A stretch of 64,000 nt of DNA from Himantopus leucocephalus (GCA_003993805.1 RSEF01000003.1:37033130-37097129); one strand, 5' to 3'. Positions 12,801 to 25,010 are shown, counted from the stretch's first letter. A program made the numbers and translations. Notes: generated by a model not told the origin, from the sequence alone.

Positions 12801-13611
12801 CCACACAGTATCTAAAAACTTTTCAATACACAGACTAACTTTCTTTTTCCTCTTTTTTAGGACAGAGGTAGCACAATCTGATATATGAGAAGCTTAAGAG
12901 TCCAAAAAGCACCATAACCAGGAATGCAGAAAGAACCTGCAACGGTGGCAGGATCCAGCCATCACTCCCCAGCAAGACCAATTGGTCTGTATGCTGATGC
13001 GTAGAGAATTGCTGCTTGATATTTAGTGATAAATCCCAGCAGATTGTCTACCATCTCCCATTCTTATTCAAAATTTGAATGAGCTTTTGACATTCAGCCA
13101 AAATGTGAAATGAAACTATCTGTAGGTCCTTCCGTGCTCCCTCCACGCACAGACGCCTCCTGCAATGCAAATGCCCAGAGAAACCCAGACCATTGAAGGT
13201 TTTGTGGCTGGCAAGGAAGTTGAAACAAGTTCATGTTTAAGCTGGTCTGGGTTAACTATTTGATTCTGCTACCATTTGTTGAAGGTCTTGGAGGCAGAGC
13301 CCAAGGCAAGGACTCTGAAGTGCTGGAAGCATGTACCGGATGGAACGGAAACAGTCTGACATCAAACACAGTTAAACTGTTTGGTCAAATGAAGCACTTT
13401 TGAGCTGTTTTCTAACTGATCTTTATGGTTAAATATCAGCATCTCTCAGTGGAACAACAGAAATAGAGGAATATAAGTAATCACTACTAACAAAATGAGG
13501 CCTCCACAGCTAGATTGTTGCAGTCTCCACCTGATTTCTACTGGAAGTAGATTTCAGAGGATTTATCCTTGGTACAATGATGACACAAGGCAGCAACCAC
13601 TGCCACAGGAA
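9841..13611. other. noncoding DNA, nothing identified
   Basis: AT-rich unique sequence. A textbook acceptor-like tract (TCTTTTTTAG ending at about 12861) is present on the plus strand, but no donor consensus or long open frame follows it. A short inverted repeat with perfect 8-bp arms lies at 10576-10583 and 10595-10602; arms of this size are expected by chance in 64 kb. Confidence 0.65.
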
Positions 13612-13616
13612 CTCAG
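13612..13616. repeat. left target-site duplication CTCAG
   Basis: CTCAG directly precedes the TG end of the LTR at 13617 and is repeated immediately after its CA end at 14739-14743. A 5-bp duplication is the length made by the integrases of several endogenous retrovirus groups, including the ERVL class. Confidence 0.55.
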
Positions 13617-14478
13617 TGTCATGGATGGAAATATTTGACACAGTTATGATTTAACAGCAATTCAGAATTTATTAATGATTCAAGGCAGATCAAGAGGTTG
13701 AATTTTAGCAGCACTTAATCATTAACCAATTTAAGGGTTTACAAGATGATTTAACAAAATAATTCAAAAGCGACTTAATTACAGATTTGAAAATGGCAAG
13801 ACTCACACTAACTTACTATAAGGTATCCCAAATCAATACATATATATATATGAGCACAAACATACAAACACACACCACTCGAGGGCTCACACACACACTA
13901 CACCTGAGTTTTTAACTGCTAAGACCAAAGGTCCCTTTGCAAGGGGCAACTCCAATGAACCAACAGGTGCACCTTTTCGTGCGCGCACAGACAAATGACA
14001 AAAAAAGTATTTGGATCCAGCAAAGTATAAGAACACCCACACTCATAAGAGCTAATGTGTATATTAGAGCACATGGATAGAGAAGTGGATGAAAGAGAGG
14101 CTAGCCTATAGTTAAAATTTCCCTCTTCTCAAGTTTGGAGTAAATACTCACAATGCATCATCATTCCTCAGTGGGCGATAACTGAGACTTGATGGGGAGC
14201 TGACTCGCCCCGGCCTTTTAATCCTCGAGATATTTGCCTGAGCAGCATCCCAACTCAGCGGAGATGCTGGTCACAGCCAGCTGTGATCCAGAAGAGCTCG
14301 AAGGGTCTCGCTAGAATCGCTACATATAGGGTCCAAGATAATTGACTTTCATCAGGTACTTCTCCACTCCAGCCCAACTTGGACAATGGGATATTCTGGT
14401 ACTTTCCACCAGTTGTGCAAGCCCAGAGCTTGCTAGATCTTGACTTCTGGTATCACTTCCCCCAGGGCCATGACTGAT

Positions 14479-14500
14479 ATATTGTCAGAAGTGACAATAT
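14479..14500. repeat. perfect 8-bp inverted repeat inside the LTR
   Basis: ATATTGTC at 14479-14486 and GACAATAT at 14493-14500 are perfect complements around a 6-base spacer. By the LTR's minus orientation it lies in U3, where dyad sites often bind transcription factors. Function is not shown. Confidence 0.3.
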
Positions 14501-14553
14501 GGTTCCCAAGCAATAGGAGTCCCAGGAGCCAGGCACACTTAAGGGGTTGCCTT

Positions 14554-14671
14554 AGTGTTCTTGTCCATTACTCTTCACTTTCTTTCTTTCTTTTGTGTTG
14601 AACCATTATGTGTCCCAGGTATTAATGGGTTGACATAATGTTCTCGTCCATTGTATTGTTATGTGGCCCAG
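14554..14671 (-). repeat. imperfect internal duplication in the LTR U3 part
   Basis: The right part of the LTR repeats two landmarks in the same order: TGTTCTTGTCCATT (from 14556) with TTATGTGTCCCAG (14606-14618), and TGTTCTCGTCCATT (from 14639) with TTATGTGGCCCAG (14659-14671). The first copy is longer because of a CTTT simple-repeat insertion. Repeated blocks in U3 are common in retroviral enhancers. Confidence 0.5.
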
Positions 14672-14738
14672 CTGGGGGCAGAAATTGCTCCAAGCACGGA
14701 GTGGCCTAAAGGGGGGATGTGGGAATGGCACCACTTCA

Positions 14739-14743
14739 CTCAG
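14739..14743. repeat. right target-site duplication CTCAG
   Basis: CTCAG follows the CA end of the LTR and matches 13612-13616 exactly. Confidence 0.55.
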
Positions 14744-17700
14744 TACAAGGGACATTAAGTATTCTGAAATAATGCATGGGAGATCAGGTCAGGGAGACAC
14801 GGTTAGAGTTCAGGTGAGTCTGGTTTATGGATGGGTGAGCCACTGAAGGGTCTGAGAGGGGTGGAGGATGCAAGCTGGTTTACAATATACAATGATTTCA
14901 GGCTGCCTAAGTGACAAATAGACATGGCCTTCTTTAATTCTGCCATGCTCCCACAAGCAGAGGATGTTTTGTTAAGCATTTGTAGCAGTTACAGGACAAC
15001 TTCTTCAGCTGAAGTGCCAATAGTTTTTGTTTTGGGGGTTGGGGATGTTTTGTCTCCAGTTCTCTGAGAATAACTGTCACTGTTTATGATCTAGATTCCT
15101 GACATCTACAGAAAATCTTATAAGAACTCGATTTCCTGACAAAATGATCTTATTCTTGCAGGTGAGTTGAAAAAAAAAAGAAAAATGAAAACTTTTACTT
15201 GAGGCATCTCGTCCCTTTTGTTGCCTGAAATAGGTAAAGTTGGGATGTACCCAGCATGTAGAAATGAAGATTGGTTTGAAAAAAAAGGTACTGAAATGAG
15301 GGGAATGAAGACGCATTTCCTTAGATGCTCTCTGAGCAGCTGTGCTCTGGGATCCTGCTAGCGTTTTGTTCTGACTGAACTTGAAGTGTTGCCTTGGTGG
15401 GTAAGCATGTGCTGTGCTTCATTTCACTTGAATTTCAGGCTAGGAAAACAAAATAATGCAAATCAAACCTTTTATCCCTGAGATGTTCCCTCACTTTATC
15501 AAAATGACACCATGTTTTCAATGAACCCCAGCTTTACCCAGATAAAACAGCCTTTGGTTTCTCATATTTGTGCTCATATTGGCTGCTTTTATAAGTATTG
15601 GGTTTTTTGCCTTGGAACCAAGGAAAATAAAACAGTAATTGACCTTGGAGACTGACCTCTGAGCTAGCTACATCCTACAGCAGCAGAAGAAATGTAGCTC
15701 TCTACCTCTTTTGAACTTTCTGAGAATCCCTTAATATGCATCATTCTGCCTGGTGCACTTTCTATGTCATTCACTTTTTAGTTTTTTATGAGTTTCATTT
15801 GTTTGAGTTAGTTATTCCAGAAGCCTCAGACTCAATGTTTTCCAGATCACCTGCTTGGTGACCGTTTATGCACGTTCTCTGTGCAGCCTTTGAAATTACT
15901 TTTGTTTCCATTAATTTCATCTCACATCCTTCTGTTGCAGTTTATTGTTTCTAATATACAATGTATTTCTAACATACTCCCCTTTAGCATTACTGTAAGA
16001 GATGTCAGGAAAGTTCCTTGTTACATTTGGCTCTTTGGCTGATATTCCGTTTTGCCTTTCAACAGTGCTTGGATCCTGAACATAAAAGAAAGCCTTTTCC
16101 ATTAGTACCTTATAATCCTTTTTCCTGTTGCCTCCAAGGCATGAAGCATGCACTCCCATTCCATTTTTCCTCCTTTTCGTCTCTGCACATTCATAGTCCT
16201 GCTCTCCTCATCACTAAACCTGCTCTTGCATCTGCATTTCACAAGTTCTGGGAAAAAAAACCTTTAAAGTATATTCTTACCTTGATGTATATGTATAAAC
16301 ATTCGTATATGTCTTAACAAAAACGAAGGAGAATCCTTTATAATGGACTAGCTATAAAAAAATTTTGGCATGCCAAAGGCCTTGCTCCCATTTCTCTGAA
16401 TATGTTCAACAGTGTTGCAAGAGACTAGCAGAACCTTCAAAATGGAGCGTGTTGCCTGGTACAGGAGAACACCCAGAGCCACAACTATCTAACTAAACCT
16501 CTACACCGTCCACAGAGAGACTACCCAGACTGCCACAGTCTAGTCTGGAAACACCGACACACAATGAAGCAGACAACATGAAAAGCCATCTGAGATTCAG
16601 AGGGGACATCTCACTATCCATGTTCCACCATCATGCTCTCTGAATGACTCCAGGCAGCCCATTCACTTTCAGTTTTCCATCTCATTTTCCCATGTTTCCT
16701 CATAACAAGTAGAGCTCAGGATTCTTGGGAGACACTGTTTCATTGTGACTGTCTTGGGCATCTCACAATTTAATCCATAATTTCACGTACAGTGACAGCC
16801 AGGGTGAGATCTCCAGCATTTTCCGCTGCCTTCCTCTTGCACTGGCTTTATTCTGCAACCTGTCAGTGTAGCAGATGCTATTGCTGCTGAGCATTGCCCC
16901 TGCCAGGGGCTGGCCAATTTTAAGGAAGGCACCCACTGGAGTGGCATACGCTGTGTGCCCCAGCCTCATTGGGATGGATGGCTCCTGCTCTATTAATAAA
17001 ATCTGATTTATACAATTGCAGATCGTTCTGCCCTGTAATGATCCAGCCAAGTACAGAGGGAATGGGAGAAACTCAGCAAAAGTAATTTGAGTTTTCGCTC
17101 CTAAGCCTCTCACATCCATCTGAAAATCCTACCCTTTATCTTTCCAGAGAAACTGCTGAACACAAAAAGCCTGCTAATGGTGTGTTAATAAGTGCATATT
17201 ACTGAGCTCCTTCTGACACACCTTGTAGTATTCAGGGTGTCTGAGGTCTACCAGCTCTCTATTACTTAAACACTGAAGGTTTATTCTAAGCACCAGGGAG
17301 GCAATACAGCCTCTCATTATAGATGCCCAACTCATTTTAACAGTAACAGCTGCTTTAATTTTTAAATGAAATTGTTAACCTTTAAATTCCTTTGCAAATT
17401 TGTGAGTTTATCTGAAGAACAGGTTGGAAACTTATTTCTGCTTCCTTACGCAATAAAGTGTTAGCTGCACGCTAAGCTTCTGTGTGATCTGAAGAGGAAA
17501 ATAAATTGAGTGAACATTCCCTGGTGGGCCTGTCCCAGTATTGCTCATGTTGTTGATCTGGCTGGTTTTGACAGGCTGGAGACTTGTCACAAGTGCTGTC
17601 TGGTTCCCACAGGGAACTCTCCTGCAAAAAAAAAAAAAAAAACCCACAAGGAAATGTGCCTCTGTTCCTATGCCATTATGTTAAACTGTCAGAAAATTCA

Positions 17701-20700
17701 CAATTCAACCTGAAGCTACACAAGAATCTGGAATTAAAATATTGGCCTTGGTCCTTTTAACATGCACTTTTCACTAAGGACGCAAATGAAGGACATCGCC
17801 TCTTTAACCATGGATGGACATGTTAGACAAAGGAGACATGATGACATCTCACAGCCACAATGCTGCAGCATCTCCCCTCTCTTTCTGGATTTACCAGGGC
17901 ACTAAGAGGACTGTAACTCCCCTTTCTGCTATGTGTTACCACAAAACACAGTGTGTGCATTCCCAGTGATTTGGATCATACACATCTGTATCCACTCCCT
18001 TCCATCTTGCTATCTTTGAAGTATTTCCTACTTCCCCTAACACTGTGGATGTGATGGAAAGCACCTGGCTCCAGTTACAGCATCTGCCCCCTCACCTTAT
18101 AACTTTGGCCAGGTTTCACATTCCTGAGTCTCCCATTGCTTTTCCCCTAGTGCCCCTGATTGCTTTTCTGCTAGTCTCACGATGCTTTTTCCCAATGCTA
18201 TCTACTTGCCGTGGGTATCGGCTCAAACTCCCTACTGCTGTTCCTGTTTGTCATGCTATTAGCACTGGCTGGAGCACACTACCGAGGCATTGGAGATACC
18301 TATTGATCAGCTTTTAAATGAGAACACATATTTCTGTGTAGTGTTTATCAAGTATTTAAATGACTGTAACCGGATTTGTTGTGCGTTGTTCTTGGTTTTC
18401 CCTAGCATAAACTAAAATCAGCAAAACGAGAGTGAAGGGGGGGTGAGAAGGGATGTTTCTCACGCCAGCGGCAGTCGCTTCTCATGAGAACCCGCATAAC
18501 AACAGCATCGGGGTCTGCAGGTGCAGGGACGTGAGACCAATGGCACCAGAATAAAACCATGGGAATGCAAGGGAAAACTGCCTGCAAGGCTCCAGGCAGC
18601 TCGGGTGAAAGGTTACAGAGCTGCAAAGAGCAGACCTGTAAGCATTGCAGATCCTGAAGTACTAAGGCACCTCAGGCACCACACAACTTCATTTTCTGTT
18701 TACCTTCTTCGCCCCACATGTGATTTCACAGACGTCTGACATACCAGCCCTCTTCATCTCTCTTCTGTCAAGGAAGTCTACTTAGTCATTCTTCATGCAG
18801 AGTCTGCCCAGTATCTGTGATCATCCTTCTCGGTGCTATTTTAAATTCTGCTGGAATCTTTTGAGAGGGTTGCACTAGAATTATACACAATTTTCAAGAG
18901 ATGCTGCATGAAAGTATTACAGAGTGGCCTGGTGACGTATTCTGTTTTGTTCTACCTCTCCTGAATAATTCCTAACATTGCATTTGTTTTTTCACTGTGA
19001 CAGAGTAATGCAGTGACCTTTTCATTTTTATAACCCCAGAATCTTGTTCACAGTGAGCAGAATCAGCCAAATAGTTGTAATACACTCTGAATCTTTATGT
19101 TTTGAAGGTTTTCTACATAAATTATGCCAACTGACACTGGATCACTGCAAGAACATGGGCATTCTGAAGGTCAAAAATCTATATGTATGCAGGCATGCAA
19201 AAAGTCAGGTTGAAGAATGTTTATTCAGACAATTTAGACACAGGTTATTTTACACATGTTGAGAGATATACCCACAATTTTGTAGTTATTTGCTCTGTTT
19301 GGAGAGAGGACTTGTCAGGTTTTAGAATTCCTAACACTCTTATTTAATTTTCAATAAAGCTCCTGAAACATAAGCTTCTCTTCAGAAAAACCTAGAAGTG
19401 CTGTTTTCACATTGTAAGCAACCAGCCCTACGTGCAATTGACTTAGAGTCAATCACGAAAAACATTTTCAAATGAATATTCATTACTGAAGCTCTTTTTT
19501 GGATCACTGCAGAACTAAACAGAGGTACTGGGACAATGCCACAATTTGTATATAAAGCGAATAAACACGGTCTGTTCATCACATCTGAACGGTGTTGATT
19601 TTTCTTGGGCTGTCATTTCTGATGTGGAAGCTGGAGAACTATGGCAAAAATTCACCCATTCCTGCTTGGGTGCTGAGAATCACAGCATTAGCAACATCAG
19701 CCCAGTGCTAAGGAATTTCACTTACCAAAAGCTATTGAGGACCTGATCTGAAGGTCTGGCTCCCAGGCACTTCAGGGATTTGAATCTGCTTCTCAATGCA
19801 ATGTGAAACTCATTTGCATATAAATTCCCATTGTAGTAAAATGTTTTGTGCTTCCCATGCAGCTGAGATGGAGTAGAATGGATCACTGAGGAGAAAGAAA
19901 AATATTTTAATCTTTTGGAGACTTTGGGGTGACCCCCATCACCTCCTCCCCTCCTTCACTCACAAGCAGCATCTTGGAGTCCAAAGTGCCCCTTTGCCTG
20001 AGGGGCAGTTTCTCATGGCAGGCTGCAGCACAGCGAGTGGGAACAGAGCACGCAGACCCTGAAGCCCCCTACCCTGACTCTGGATGGCAAACTGTCCTCT
20101 GTGTAGCATGCCAGCTGTTCGCCTGTCCCCAGCAATGCATTTTGTCCAACAGGACTAGCCACAAAGATCCTGCAATAAAGTATCATAACAGTCAATCACA
20201 GCTCTTCAGTAACATTTGCCTTCTTGATTATTTTCAAAAGGGAATATCAGAGATTCAGCCAACAGAGAATGCAGAGATAGAATCAGTAATAATATCAAAG
20301 CAAAGGAATAAAAAAATTCAGAGGGTAGTGTTATCACAGTGCAACAGATTCATGCTAACCTGTTTTAGTAAATTTTTCTGTCTATAAATGTTTATTCTTT
20401 CTGATTCTTTTCTATTACTTCTTAATCTGAGAAGGTTTTCCATCTTCACTCAAAAAGGTTGAGTTCCTTTCTGTTGAATAAAAAAAAACTTGTTAAAATT
20501 GTTGGGCAAATCTAATCGTCAGAAGTACATGCTTAATTTTGTATTGCAGCATAAAGCCATTCTAAACGATTTTTTTCATTAAAGCCCTGGCTCAGCAAGG
20601 CATTTTTGGCAGATATGTAAACCCCTTTCTTTTTTCATTCAATGAAGTCCTTAAAATCTGCTTAAATACTAACCTGTTTTTCTTAAAATTGAGTTAAAAT

Positions 20701-21339
20701 CTATTTTAAACTTCACAATGTAAAACACAGACAGGTAATTCACTTCCTCAGAACTGTAAAGCTCATCTCTAATTACATAAAATTAATGCAGGGAGGGCAG
20801 AAACCTTAAACCTTTCATTAGTTGAAAAATGCAGTTCATGGAATTTGTGAATTCAGGCAAATGTAACAAATGATTTTGTCAGTAAAAAAACAGTTGTTCC
20901 TTAAGTTGGAACACTTTGTTTTGACTTATTTAAATAACACATTTCATCTTTTTTACTTTGAGTCAACCTTTTGTTTCAAACCTGGCAGAACCTGAGCTGG
21001 CAAAGGTACTTGCCAGAGATGCTATTCTTCTCCATTGACTCTGTGAGATGATGGGCTCACCGCAGCTCTCTGTTTAGATGGCTCCATCAGGTGGCTCATA
21101 ATAGGTGGCATGAAATTGCTATGCCCGTTCTTCAGAGACAAAATTGAAGAAAATCACAAAGTCCTTTTGAAAAAGGAAATAAGCAAAAAACAGTCCAGTT
21201 AATAGCATAGCCAAATGGAATTATCTAGCAGATCCCATAGAAGATGTGAGCCGGGACTCCGGGCGCGCATAACGGCATCTGTATTCACACTGCAGAAAAA
21301 CAGCCTCATCTAACTCTTAGATGAACTGATTGCTGAAAA
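14744..21339. other. noncoding DNA with minor simple repeats
   Basis: Mostly unique AT-rich sequence. A 17-base A run lies at 17626-17642. Strong donor-like sites (TTCAG|GTGAGT near 14813 and TTGCAG|GTGAGT near 15161) are not paired with acceptors that enclose an open frame. The longest frame (152 codons, plus strand, 19929-20387) has no recognisable domain. I see no gene here. Confidence 0.6.
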
Positions 21340-21515
21340 AAAAAACCCAGAGAGGCTGTGGTATTTGCATCCTTGGAGATATTCAAAACTCAGATTAATT
21401 AAGCCCTGATCAACCCAGCCTGAGGCTGAAGACAGCTCTACTGTGAGCTCAGGGTGGGATGAAATGACCCCCTGAGGTCCCTACCAATCCCAGCTATTCT
21501 CCAAGTGTGATTCTC
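21340..21515 (+). mobile_element. old, 5'-truncated CR1 LINE tail
   Basis: The text AGAGGCTGTGGTATTTGCAT, CCTTGGAGATATTCAAAACTC, GATGAAATGACC and GAGGTCCCTACCAATC matches, in order, the 3' untranslated part of older avian CR1 families. There, 'gaggctgtgg...ccttggagatattcaaaac' precedes 'ctagatgacc...aggtcccttccaac'. The 3' terminal 8-mer is degraded (ATTCTCCAAGTGTGATTCT). No reverse transcriptase part is present, so the copy is severely 5'-truncated, as most CR1 copies are. The divergence suggests an older insertion than the copy at 35888. Confidence 0.75.
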
Positions 21516-22977
21516 AAAACAGTTCTACACTACTGTAAAAACTAGAAGGAACAATTTGTACAAAGGCAAATTCCCTCTGCCCTCTCATCCTCCAGTCTGT
21601 TAAGATACACTTGGGCAAAGCTACCTTAGTCGGTGAGCACTGTCCCAGCTCAGGATTATACTCTGTTTGCTCCATTAAATGGCATACCAAGGAAGAACAC
21701 CACCTCTGAAACTGGCTGTGATTGAAAAACTTCAGTCCTTTTCCTAAGCAAAGTAGTGTCCCTCTGCTTCCTGCCACACAAACTTTCTCTTTACCTCAGA
21801 AAAACAGAGCATGCTCCATTTTGAAGACACCTAGAAGTCTTCAAAAAAAAAGGACCTGGCCTAGAAAATTGAACATTATTTATATTTGTTTGTTTGTTTT
21901 TTCATTTTCATCATATGATGCAAAGCTGACGGAGATCTTGAGCCTGATTTTCATGAGGGCAACTGAGTTTAAATACAGAAGCATTAGCAGAACAGAAATA
22001 AGTGATCAGCCCAACATCCAGGAAAGCCTTCTAGCTAAATGGATAGACCAGAAGCTGTAATTAATATGGAATGTCACATTTAAATTACAGCAAGTATTAA
22101 TAAAGAAACTGTTCAGAGATTTCTTTATACAATTGCAAATAACTGAGAAATGAAGCAAAAGGCCGTGTGAGAGAAGCTACCATTCAGTAGAAACAGCTGA
22201 TGGGACACACCTACAAGGCACTGCAGAATCAAAAATTATAAACTTGTTTAAAGTTACAGATATAAGGAATTTTATAATGTTATAAGTATGGAGCATTAGA
22301 GATAAACTGGTCTAGCAATTTGAAACTGTTGAAATTCATGACCAAGAAAAATTCATACCTTACTTAAACAGCTACAACATACTCTACAAAATTTGCCACT
22401 GACAATATAGTTATATTTTGTAGAAACTATTTGGAATATTGGTCTCTAACAGGGAGAATGTCTCATACTGGGTTTGGTAATGATTGTGAAAGTAGTGAGG
22501 TGTTTGGGCCCAAAATAAAATTGCTTAATGTCTTTTTATATCAAGCCAGAAGCTTTACTTTATGCCTTTGCTTCACTTAATTGTAAATTGTGGATCAAGT
22601 TCTTGTCTTACAAACAAATGTGTAAAAGCATATCCAAGGGTAGAATTTGTCCATGTAATATCAAATTAATGTACACACCTGGTATAGCAATTTTTTAGAT
22701 TCTGACATGGAAAGATGCATTAACAATTTGCAGCAAAATTTAAAAGATGCAATATTGGCTCTTCTACATTTTGTACAAATGAGTTGAGCACTGAATCCAA
22801 TAAGAATAAACAAATTTTAGAAGAATACTGACTTTTAAGGAAAATGTTTATTTTACATCACTCATTCCTGATTTGGATTCAGCATGAATTCTTGATATGA
22901 CATAAGAATAATTATGTATCTCTTTTTATACAATTCATGCTACATAGAAGCAACATGTCTATAAATAGACCAAGGAC
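21516..22977. other. noncoding DNA, nothing identified
   Basis: AT-rich unique sequence with a short TTTG run near 21888-21902. The open frame of 112 codons at 21722-22060 carries no known motif. Confidence 0.65.
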
Positions 22978-23268
22978 TCAATGTTAATAAATTATTTTAA
23001 ATTACATTATATAAATAATATAATATTTTATAGAATATTAATGTAATATAATAATTAATAATATAATATTTTATGAATTATTAAGTTTTATTTAGAATTT
23101 GTGTTTCCTGTAAAACAGTNTTCAATGTTAATAAATTATTTTAAATTATATTATATAAATAATATAATATTTTATAGAATATTAATATAATATAATAATT
23201 AATAATATAATATAATATTTTATAAATTATTAAGTTTTATTTAGAATTTGTGTTTCCTGTAAAACAGT
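22978..23268. repeat. AT palindrome-rich duplication across a single N (assembly join)
   Basis: Bases 22978-23119 (142 bp) and about 23122-23268 (147 bp) are two copies separated by the N at 23120. They differ by a few substitutions and one 5-bp TATAA-type length change. The unit is almost pure A/T and full of short palindromes such as TAATATTATA-like stretches, which hinder both sequencing and overlap merging. An unmerged contig overlap is most likely, with the copies representing two alleles. A true local duplication is possible because the divergence is larger than at the other two joins. Confidence 0.75.
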
Positions 23269-24975
23269 TCTTAATACAAACCATAATATAAAAGTTTAAA
23301 AAAGTTCAGAAATAAAAAAAAAAATAAAGTGATTTTGAAAAAGGTTTGTTTTCTTCAAGTATCAAGCATAGTTCACTCTGTTCTTCATCCATATTCTTCT
23401 CACAGTTTAAGAAGGTTTTGGTGTCTGGGGCCAACAAATGAAAATGTTGGTCATCACCCTGTAACACTGAAGTTAGACAGCATATTTCTAACTTTTTGCA
23501 CCCTGGGGCTTTCTAAAATCATTTGTCTGACTTGAAAACTATGTAAATGTAGTCTTTCTCCTCATTTAATCAACAATACATGAAAACATATTTCTTGGGA
23601 AAAAAACTTATAAATGTCTGTAAACAGCACTGCCAGTTAGGAAAGCTGTGCAACAACTTTCTCTTCTATATTACATCTGCATTTTCTAAGGTTTTACTCT
23701 TCAGAAGCGCTCTCTGCTCTTTTTCCATTTTTGTTTCATGTTATTGAAGGCTTCATCACCAAAATTCAAATTAGCTTGTCAAATCAAAGTTGATTTATTA
23801 ACCTAAAATTGCCAGGACTGATCATCCCTCTCTGACAGTATCTGAGAGAGACCATTACGCATGCACCTAAACCAAGAAAGAGCATGTCCATTTTAGATGG
23901 GTAAGGAGGAAGGGATTAGTGCTAAACCACCTTTGCCCATGGGTGCAGAGGTAGCCCCAGCAGCCTCCCCGGGGCTCTTGGACACCACCACTCCCAGCCT
24001 CCCCAGGAACAGCCACCCCATGGAAGAGTCCCCGGGGGTGCGTGGTGGGGAGCAGACCTGCAGGTCACTTTAACTTGGAGCTACTCTGCCTTATGAAAAC
24101 CCTCTTCAGGAGGAGATAGTAACAGCCAGGTTGTGTCTGAATGAGAGGATCATCTAATTCCAGCCACACAGTCCACTAAGGCTACTCATTTAATGCCATT
24201 ATGCAAATATCACAGAAAGCCAGGGTATTGTGCAACTTCCAGACTCAGAGGGAAAAACAATCAGATGGATCTCTCTAAAAAAAATGTAAAATGTTACATC
24301 TTGACTGAGAAAGCAGACATATCCAGGGCAGCATGTGTGCTTCAGCTTAAATCTAAGTAGGTGTGTTAAGTCCAGTGCGGTTGGTAGGGCTTAAGCACTC
24401 AAAAGTAAACAACATTGCTTACAAATTTTCCTCTAAAAAATCTGAGTGATACAAAGGCAGTAGCAGGAGCACACGCCTGGGCCAGATGGAACATCAAATA
24501 TTCACTCAAAGGGTGTTACGGACATCCGTTTTGGAACAAAAAAATCAAAGTATCTGGGAAGTCAATGGATGTGACAGATGTTCAGTTGCCATAGAAAATC
24601 AAATCCTCTTTACTAAGGTGATTAAATATGTCTGTGGGTGGCTGGTTTTACTGAAAATGTCTGCCTTAGAATCAATGAAGCTTATTTTGCTATATTCTGT
24701 ATTTGATGTAACCAGATTATTCAGCTTTGTTTATCTAAAATGGTCTTGCCAATTTCCTGTCCATAACATGGCTTCCTGAAAATAACCTGTTCATTGAAGT
24801 CCTACCAAAATACTGATAAAAAGGTGCTCAATATTGAACAGAGACCCAAACTTAGAAACTACTTGTAAAGGTTCTGGTAGCATCTATTTAAATATAGTTA
24901 CATGATGATACATTTTCATGTCAGAACAGCAGCTAGATCTGGACCCTGATGCTCACAGAAAGTATATAGGTGCTC
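23269..24975. other. noncoding DNA with one small GC-rich block
   Basis: AT-rich except for about 23940-24065, which is strongly GC-rich and holds the inverted repeat listed at 23967-24037. Too short for a CpG island by usual length criteria. No gene recognised. Confidence 0.6.
23967..24037. repeat. GC-rich interrupted inverted repeat
   Basis: CCCCGGGGCTCTT at 23967-23979 is the near-complement of GAAGAGTCCCCGGGG at 24023-24037, with one extra base in the right arm and about 43 bases between. Each arm also contains the self-complementary CCCCGGGG. It could form a stem-loop in DNA or RNA. The patch stands out against the surrounding AT-rich DNA; no function is evident. Confidence 0.4.
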
Positions 24976-25006
<31 letters not shown>

Positions 25007-25010
25007 CACN
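24976..25010. repeat. poly(A) run of 29 next to a single N
   Basis: 29 A residues (24976-25004) are followed by CCCAC, then N at 25010, then CACACAAG. The N marks another contig join, this time without a visible duplicated flank, probably because the homopolymer stopped assembly. Run length is unreliable. The A run could be the tail of a retrocopy, but nothing upstream resembles one. Confidence 0.7.

Larger units (their letters stand above)
13617..14738 (-). mobile_element. solo LTR of an endogenous retrovirus (ERVL-like)
   Basis: The 1122-bp unit begins TGTCATGG and ends ACTTCA, so it is bounded by TG and CA. It is flanked on both sides by CTCAG. Read on the minus strand, it has an A/T-rich TATA-like ATTAAAAG around 14215-14222 and AATAAA at 13668-13673, about 50 bp before the downstream terminus. 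This supports minus orientation with U3 at the right. There is no second LTR and no gag, pol or env reading frame beside it, so it is a solo LTR left by recombination between two LTRs. Inside are an imperfect duplication (14554-14618 and 14637-14671), a short TA run near 13840 and a perfect hairpin (14479-14500). The class assignment rests only on the 5-bp duplication and the avian context. The wide spacing between the TATA-like site and the poly(A) signal is unusual, so the real promoter may lie elsewhere. Confidence 0.62.

Noticed and set aside
12842..12861. Strong polypyrimidine tract and AG suggesting an exon start
   Set aside because: No donor consensus or open frame follows in a normal exon length.
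24115..24165. Text resembling reverse-oriented CR1 (GAGGATCATCTAATTCCAGCC)
   Set aside because: Only about 20 bases resemble the CR1 tail; neither the flanking consensus nor the terminal 8-mer is present.
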